Below, one piece after another: positions 5,794-10,557 of a DNA stretch of 10,557 nucleotides (its first letter is position 1; every line of letters starts with the position of its first letter). The stretch is from Campylobacterales bacterium (lineage in GTDB: Bacteria > Campylobacterota > Campylobacteria > Campylobacterales > QNZT01), in contig JALULO010000128.1 of assembly GCA_027056215.1 (NCBI GenBank), positions 1 through 10,557 of the forward strand, given 5' to 3'. Position numbers and translations under genes: made by a program. Below the pieces are notes generated by a model. It saw only the letters and a list, made by a program, of their open reading frames with translations. It was not told the origin of the DNA and made no database searches.

Positions 5794-8106
5794 ATGTCAC
5801 AGGAGATTAGAGATTTTTTTATGGAAGAAGCTGGAGAACTATTTGATGGTCTCAATTCTATTTTACTTAAAAATGAAGAAGCAGGAACTATATCTAGTGA
5901 AGAATTGGATTCACTTTTTAGAAATGTGCACACACTCAAAGGGGGTGCAGGTTCTGTTGAAATGATGCGTTTTTCTGGATACACCCATCATCTTGAGACA
6001 TTTATGGATATGATCCGAAATGGTGAGATAACACTTGATGCAAAGATTATTGATTTTTTAATTGAAAGTGTCGGTACGATGCAGGATATTTTGCAAGAAG
6101 AGTATGAAGATGAACTTGATGAAGCAGAATATGCACAAAAGTTAAAGCAGTTAGTATCAGATATTGGTGTGATTAAAAATGGTGGTATGCTTTGTGAGCA
6201 TGAAGCAGTTGAGAGCCAAGTAAAAGAGAAAAAAAGAAAGCAGAAAACAGAGATTTTCAGTGCAAATGCTGCTGAGATGATAGATCTTTTTGAAGAATTA
6301 GAAAGTCAGCTAGAAGCAGTTAACGAGGGCGAATTGGATCCTAAAGAGTCTGTTGCCGAGATTTTTAGAACTATTCATACCATAAAAGGTGCATCGCAAT
6401 TTTTAAATCTTAAGTATTTCCCAACTTATTTACATGAAGTAGAATCTTTACTTGATAGTGCAAGAAATGGTGACATACCTTATACCTTGGCATTTAATGA
6501 TTTTATGATTAGCGTGATAGATCATGCTGAGGTTTTGATTGATGAGGAATTAAATAGTAGCGTCAATCATGATGCGTTTGCTACAAAGCTTGAAGCTTTA
6601 AAAGAAGAAATTGCAGAGTTGTTATTTGTCTTGGAAGAAGAAAAAGATGATAAGGATATAACTGCACCATTGCCTTTCGAACTTTTTGATGACAATGAAG
6701 TCCAACAAGAATCTAAAAAAATAGCACCTTTTGAACTTTTTGATGAGCAAATTAAAGTGAAAGAAGAAGCAGTAGCACCATTTGAGATTTTTGATGAAAA
6801 AGATATTACGCCAAAGAAAAGTGAATTAGTAAATAATACAAATGAATCTAAAAAAGCAGTGTCAAAAGTTTTAAAGAAGGAGACAAAATCAAAGAAAAAT
6901 ATCTCTTTAAACAAAGCTGCTTCTGCAACTTCTATTCGTGTAAATCTGGATAAAATTGATCAGTTGATGAATCGTGTAGGAGATTTGGTTATCACAAAAA
7001 GTATGTTGTTCCAATTTGCTGAGTCTATTGATGATGACCATATTTACAAAAAGATTTATGAACGTCTTTCAGATCTCGATCGTGATATCCGCGAACTTCA
7101 AGAATCAGTTATGTCAGTGAGAATGGTTCCTATGGAAAGTGTTTATGCAAGACTTCCAAAAATGGTGCGAGACCTTGCTAAAAAACTAGATAAAAAAATC
7201 AAATTTGACCATATTGGTGACAATGTTGAAATAGATAAAATGATGGTTGAAGGATTGATGGATCCATTGACTCATATCATCAGAAACTCACTAGATCATG
7301 GTGTTGAAAAACCTGAAGTGAGATTACAAAAAGGAAAAAATGAGATAGGAAAGTTGGTTATCTCCGCAGCACAAGAAAGTGGAAACATCATCATTTCAAT
7401 AGTTGATGATGGCGCAGGTATCAATGTCGATAAAGTATTACAAAAAGCACTTGAAAATGGTGTGATTGCACAAGAAGAAGTGCCACGTATGAGTGAACAA
7501 GATAAACTAATGTTAGTGTTCCATCCAGGTCTTTCAACCGCTGAATCAGTGACCGATGTATCTGGTCGAGGTGTAGGGATGGATGTTGTTATGAATAACA
7601 TCAATTCTCTGGGCGGACATATAAAAGTTTTTAGTCAAAAAGATAAAGGTACGGAATTTCAAATTATTTTGCCACTTACATTGGCAATACTTGATGGCTT
7701 AAATGTCGTTATTGGTGATAAGAAGTTTATTTTACCATTAAGTGCGATAGTAGAATCTTTACAGCCTAAAAGACATATGATCAAGCATATCGGAGAGAGT
7801 AAAAAAGAGATTCTAATGCTCAGACGAGAATTTATACCAATTATACGATTATATGACTCTTTTAAGATCACTCCATCATATACCCAGCTCGAAGAAGGAA
7901 TGTTGATTATTGTCAAAACTGCGAGTAGTAAAGTTGCGCTTTTTGTGGATGACTTTTTAAATCAAGAGCAGATTGTTGTGAAATCTTTAGAAAAAAATTA
8001 TAAAAAAATAAAAGGTATTGGTGCAGCTACAATCCGAGGTGATGGAAGCATAGGATTGATTTTAGATGTTACAAGTATCGTACAAATGCAAAAAAGAGAG
8101 GTATAA
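5794..8106 (+). CDS. cheA: CheA histidine kinase with two Hpt domains and no receiver
   Basis: This is the central kinase of the chemosensory array: it autophosphorylates on Hpt histidine and passes phosphate to receiver domains. It has 770 residues. Hpt1 spans about 1-105 with H46 (VHTLKGGAG), and Hpt2 about 152-265 with H195 (IHTIKGASQF). A charged linker (about 282-378) carries three APFELFDE-like motifs at 291-300, 311-318 and 328-335. P3 dimerisation spans about 380-440. The P4 ATPase spans about 445-628 with N box (HIIRNSLDHG, N498), G1 (DDGAGI, 538-543), F box near 575-581 and G2 (GRGVGMD, 591-597). P5, CheW-like, spans about 630-765. All catalytic boxes are intact. Unlike the CheA-REC fusion of the main Campylobacterota system, it ends after P5. 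No P2 fold is recognisable between the Hpts and P3. GGAGGT seven bases upstream marks the start, three bases after the MCP stop. Confidence 0.95.
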   Translation: MSQEIRDFFMEEAGELFDGLNSILLKNEEAGTISSEELDSLFRNVHTLKGGAGSVEMMRFSGYTHHLETFMDMIRNGEITLDAKIIDFLIESVGTMQDILQEEYEDELDEAEYAQKLKQLVSDIGVIKNGGMLCEHEAVESQVKEKKRKQKTEIFSANAAEMIDLFEELESQLEAVNEGELDPKESVAEIFRTIHTIKGASQFLNLKYFPTYLHEVESLLDSARNGDIPYTLAFNDFMISVIDHAEVLIDEELNSSVNHDAFATKLEALKEEIAELLFVLEEEKDDKDITAPLPFELFDDNEVQQESKKIAPFELFDEQIKVKEEAVAPFEIFDEKDITPKKSELVNNTNESKKAVSKVLKKETKSKKNISLNKAASATSIRVNLDKIDQLMNRVGDLVITKSMLFQFAESIDDDHIYKKIYERLSDLDRDIRELQESVMSVRMVPMESVYARLPKMVRDLAKKLDKKIKFDHIGDNVEIDKMMVEGLMDPLTHIIRNSLDHGVEKPEVRLQKGKNEIGKLVISAAQESGNIIISIVDDGAGINVDKVLQKALENGVIAQEEVPRMSEQDKLMLVFHPGLSTAESVTDVSGRGVGMDVVMNNINSLGGHIKVFSQKDKGTEFQIILPLTLAILDGLNVVIGDKKFILPLSAIVESLQPKRHMIKHIGESKKEILMLRREFIPIIRLYDSFKITPSYTQLEEGMLIIVKTASSKVALFVDDFLNQEQIVVKSLEKNYKKIKGIGAATIRGDGSIGLILDVTSIVQMQKREV
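6664..6798 (+). repeat. Triplicated APFELFDE-like peptide motif in the CheA linker
   Basis: Within the CheA linker, the peptide reads PLPFELFDD (292-300), APFELFDE (311-318) and APFEIFDE (328-335), with the proline-phenylalanine cores 18 and 17 residues apart. The residues between copies are not conserved and are mostly charged. Conservation of Pro-Phe-Glu-hydrophobic-Phe-Asp-acidic within a disordered-looking linker is what a short linear binding motif looks like. The repeats sit after the Hpts and before P3, where a response-regulator docking element would be expected. Confidence 0.85.
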
Positions 8107-8107
8107 A

Positions 8108-8545
8108 ATGGAATATATTGTTTTTAAATTGATGAAAGAAAATTATACCATTCCACTTGAAAAGATAAAAGAAATTTTAGTCTATTCTCAGGTGATTATA
8201 ACAGAGTTATTTGATGAAGCACCATGGATAAAAGGGATGATTAATCTTCGTGGAGAAGTGATTCCTATTGTAGATATGCGTGTACGTTTTGATAGCCCTA
8301 ATGTGCAGTATTCTGAAAATACTGTGATTATTGTTATAAAAACAATAGAAGATAAACTTGTTGGCGTTATTGTCGATAATATAGAATCAATTATAGAGCT
8401 TAACACACAGGCCATAGTGGTCGCACCGGAAATGGGTGTCAGTATAGATCCTGCATATATAGAAGGATTGATTAAAATGAACAATGAACAAATGGCAATA
8501 CTGTTAAATATAGATATGGTTTTAAAAATCGAAGAATTAGCATAG
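8108..8545 (+). CDS. cheW: CheW coupling protein
   Basis: CheW links MCP tips to the P5 domain of CheA to form the array. The 145-residue protein starts directly with the first strand of the fold (MEYIVFKL) and carries the family signature IKGMINLRGEVIPIVDM at about 41-57. The frame is open farther upstream to an ATG at 8066, inside cheA, but that would add 14 lysine-rich residues with no place in the CheW fold. The ATG at 8108, with GAGG six bases before it and one base after the cheA stop, is the better start. It is one of two CheW-type adaptors in the operon, the other being the CheV N-terminal domain, so the array could contain mixed rings. Confidence 0.93.
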   Translation: MEYIVFKLMKENYTIPLEKIKEILVYSQVIITELFDEAPWIKGMINLRGEVIPIVDMRVRFDSPNVQYSENTVIIVIKTIEDKLVGVIVDNIESIIELNTQAIVVAPEMGVSIDPAYIEGLIKMNNEQMAILLNIDMVLKIEELA

Positions 8546-8554
8546 GAGAGAGAG

Positions 8555-8947
8555 ATGAAAATATTAATAGTAGATGATAGTAGCACGATGAGAAGAGTTC
8601 TGAAAATGGGTGTTAATAAAGCCATGGTAGGATTAAATCCTAGCATTTTCGAAGCCGAAAATGGTCAGGAAGGATTAGAAGTTTTACGAAAAAACACAGA
8701 TATAGACTATGTCTTTTTAGATGTCAATATGCCTGTGATGAAAGGAGACGAAATGCTCCGCATCATGAGACAGGAAGATTCTATAAAGCATATCAAAGTG
8801 ATTATGCAGACAACAGAAGGGGTACGTTCTAAGGTGGCGGAACTTACAAAAATGGGAATATCCGGATATCTCTTAAAACCATATACCCAGGATATTATAT
8901 TGCAATTGATGACAAAATTAATGGAACGCGAAACAGCGACTGCATAG
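8555..8947 (+). CDS. cheY: CheY-like single-domain response regulator
   Basis: This 130-residue protein is a lone receiver domain, probably phosphorylated by the adjacent CheA and released as a diffusible signal. It has the acidic pair D7/D8, phosphoacceptor D56 (FLDVNMP), T86/T87 (MQTTEG) and K108 (LLKPY), so all catalytic and switching residues are intact. GGAG six bases upstream overlaps the cheW stop. It is followed with no gap by the REC-EAL gene in the same frame. Whether it acts on the flagellar switch, acts as a phosphate sink, or serves another output cannot be told from the sequence, so the gene symbol marks family rather than a proven motor role. Confidence 0.9.
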   Translation: MKILIVDDSSTMRRVLKMGVNKAMVGLNPSIFEAENGQEGLEVLRKNTDIDYVFLDVNMPVMKGDEMLRIMRQEDSIKHIKVIMQTTEGVRSKVAELTKMGISGYLLKPYTQDIILQLMTKLMERETATA

Positions 8948-10557
8948 ATGAAAAACAGACCTATTGATACGATACTTCTTGTTGATGATTTACGCACTAA
9001 TCGTATGGTTATGAAAAAAGCGTTAGAACATGAAAATTATACTTTTTTTGAAGCAAGTAATGGACAAGAAGCGATTGAAATTGCCATAGAACATCAACCG
9101 AATATTATTATTATGGATGGTGTAATGCCTGTGATGGATGGTTTTGAATCGGTTAAAATACTAAGAACTCTTGAATCTTTTAAGCGTACACCGATCATCA
9201 TGATCTCTTCTTTGTCAGATGAAGTCATGAAGTTAAAAGCCATTGAAGTAGGTGTAAACGATTTTATTTCAAAACCCTTTCAGAAGATGGAATTGATATT
9301 ACGTTGTCGCTCTTATATGGAAATTTCACATATCAATAGTCAATATATTATCTCAACAAAAGATCCACATACAAAAATGCCAAATAAAGTTGCTTTGCAA
9401 AAAGTGTTGATGGAAAATAGACAAGAGAGTATTGTGATTATGCGTATTGATAGTTTCCACTCTGTTGATACATTTTATGGAGAAGAATATGCAAGATTGC
9501 TAGAAAAGAAATTTGTTAGTTATTTGATATCATACTTTCATAGTTTGGATTTGATGGTATTTTGTTACCATACAGGTGCAGGCGAATTTGTCATCAGATT
9601 TGATAACTATGAACGAGACATGATGCACATGGATTTGCATCAGTTTTGTGAAATGTTACATGAACATATCATGGTGTATGAAATAGAACTTGACAAAATC
9701 GCCTATGATGTAAGTGCTACATTATGTTTTGCTCAAGGAGCAGAGAATCTCTTTGAAAATGCTTCTTTTGCACTAGATTGGACAATCAAGAACAAACAAA
9801 GATATACTATTATGAATGAGGTTATTTCTCAATTAAAAGAAGAGACTCAGGAAAATATAGCAAGAGTACATATGGTTAAAAAAGCGATTGAAGAGGATAG
9901 GATTGTACCTTATTTTCAACCTATTTTTGACAATCATACATGTAAAATTACAAAATATGAAACATTGGTTCGTTTAATAAAAGAAGATGGTAAAGTATTG
10001 TCTCCTTATTTCTTTTTAGATGCAGCGAAAAATGGAAACTATTATCTCCAAATAACGCAAATTATGATTGAAAAAGTATTTGCAATTTTTAAATATGTAG
10101 AAACAGAAGTGACAATCAATCTCTCTTATTTAGACATATCTAGTATGCAAGTAAAAGACAAAGTTATAAATCTGTTAGAAAGTAACAGAGATGTTGCTTC
10201 AAGAGTGACGTTTGAGCTTTTGGAAGATGAAGCTATTGACGATGATAGTGTTGTTGAAGCGTTTATAGAAGAAGTTCGCCAGTATGGTGTAAAAATCGCG
10301 ATTGATGATTTTGGAAGTGGTTATTCTAACTTTCAAAGAATCATGAAAATCAATCCTGACTTTGTAAAGATTGATGGAAGTATTATTAAACATCTCAAAG
10401 ATGATAAAAAAAGTGAAATATTGACAAAAGCAATCAATACTTTTTCGCACTCACTTGGTATCAAAACGGTAGCAGAATTTGTATATGACAAAGAGACATA
10501 TGAAAAAGTTTCCAGTATGGATATCGATTTTTCTCAAGGGTATTATATTTCAGAGCC
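8948..10557 (+). CDS. Response regulator: REC - degenerate GGDEF - EAL c-di-GMP phosphodiesterase (3' end cut)
   Basis: At least 536 residues are visible; the gene runs off the right edge near the expected end of the EAL domain. The receiver spans about 6-125, with D13/D14, phosphoacceptor D57 (IMDGVMP), S87/S88 and K109. The GGDEF-like domain spans about 135-290 and is degenerate: the signature reads GAGEF (210-214), so cyclase activity is unlikely. The EAL domain starts about 305. Residues matching the catalytic set are present: E338 (ETL in place of EAL), N391, E423 and E426 (ELLE), D453/D454 (DDFGSGYS), K474, E510 and Q530. It is therefore probably an active phosphodiesterase degrading c-di-GMP. 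The start abuts the cheY TAG with no clear ribosome site; it is nevertheless well placed, since the receiver's first strand begins at residue 6 and the next ATG would remove D13/D14. It is likely phosphorylated by the adjacent CheA. Confidence 0.92.
   Translation, partial: MKNRPIDTILLVDDLRTNRMVMKKALEHENYTFFEASNGQEAIEIAIEHQPNIIIMDGVMPVMDGFESVKILRTLESFKRTPIIMISSLSDEVMKLKAIEVGVNDFISKPFQKMELILRCRSYMEISHINSQYIISTKDPHTKMPNKVALQKVLMENRQESIVIMRIDSFHSVDTFYGEEYARLLEKKFVSYLISYFHSLDLMVFCYHTGAGEFVIRFDNYERDMMHMDLHQFCEMLHEHIMVYEIELDKIAYDVSATLCFAQGAENLFENASFALDWTIKNKQRYTIMNEVISQLKEETQENIARVHMVKKAIEEDRIVPYFQPIFDNHTCKITKYETLVRLIKEDGKVLSPYFFLDAAKNGNYYLQITQIMIEKVFAIFKYVETEVTINLSYLDISSMQVKDKVINLLESNRDVASRVTFELLEDEAIDDDSVVEAFIEEVRQYGVKIAIDDFGSGYSNFQRIMKINPDFVKIDGSIIKHLKDDKKSEILTKAINTFSHSLGIKTVAEFVYDKETYEKVSSMDIDFSQGYYISE

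Noticed and set aside
5592..5984. A 130-codon open frame on the minus strand across the MCP/cheA junction
   Set aside because: Serine-rich antisense reading of two clear plus-strand genes, without a ribosome site or family resemblance. The same applies to the minus-strand frames at 6567-6914, 7296-7604, 8188-8646, 8707-8997 and 10199-10450.
8066..8107. A longer CheW starting at the ATG at 8066, overlapping the end of cheA
   Set aside because: The extra residues are lysine-rich, precede the first strand of the CheW fold and lack a suitable ribosome site; 8108 has GAGG at good spacing and a natural first strand.

Overview
The window looks like a piece of a Campylobacterota (Epsilonproteobacteria) chromosome, most like the Sulfurimonas / Sulfurospirillum / Sulfuricurvum type. 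The reasons are the AT-rich, densely packed genes; receptor hairpin tips of the form NILSLNAAVEAATAGEAGKG; a stand-alone Aer/CetB-like PAS protein; a CheV; and an extended -10 promoter (TTTGCTATAAT). Genus cannot be fixed by eye.

Left arm (1-1378, minus strand): a molybdopterin cofactor operon in the order moaD, moaE, moeA. MoaD and MoaE are the small and large subunits of molybdopterin synthase. MoeA inserts molybdate and runs off the left edge. The genes are tightly coupled: the two glycine codons that end MoaD also form the Shine-Dalgarno of moaE, and the moeA Shine-Dalgarno overlaps the moaE stop.

The 182-base divergent gap (1379-1560) holds two candidate promoters: an extended -10 site facing moaD, and a close match to a flagellar sigma-28 (FliA) promoter facing the chemosensory genes.

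Right arm (1561 to the right edge, plus strand): one compact chemosensory operon of eight genes. The order is Aer/CetB-like PAS protein, soluble MCP, CheV, membrane MCP, CheA, CheW, CheY, and a REC-degenerate GGDEF-EAL response regulator that is cut by the right edge. Adjacent genes overlap by up to 8 bases or are separated by 0-12 bases. There are no cheR, cheB, cheC, cheD, cheX or cheZ genes in the window. CheA is not the CheA-REC fusion usual for the main Campylobacterota motility system. It has two Hpt domains, no C-terminal receiver, no recognisable P2 domain, and three copies of an APFELFDE-like peptide in its linker.

Working model (inference): the PAS protein and soluble MCP sense redox or energy state in the cytoplasm, and the second MCP senses at or near the membrane. 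Both signal through CheW and CheV to the tandem-Hpt CheA. CheA can then phosphorylate three receivers encoded beside it: CheV-REC, CheY and REC-EAL. The last would link the array to c-di-GMP breakdown. The sigma-28-like promoter would tie expression to flagellar assembly.
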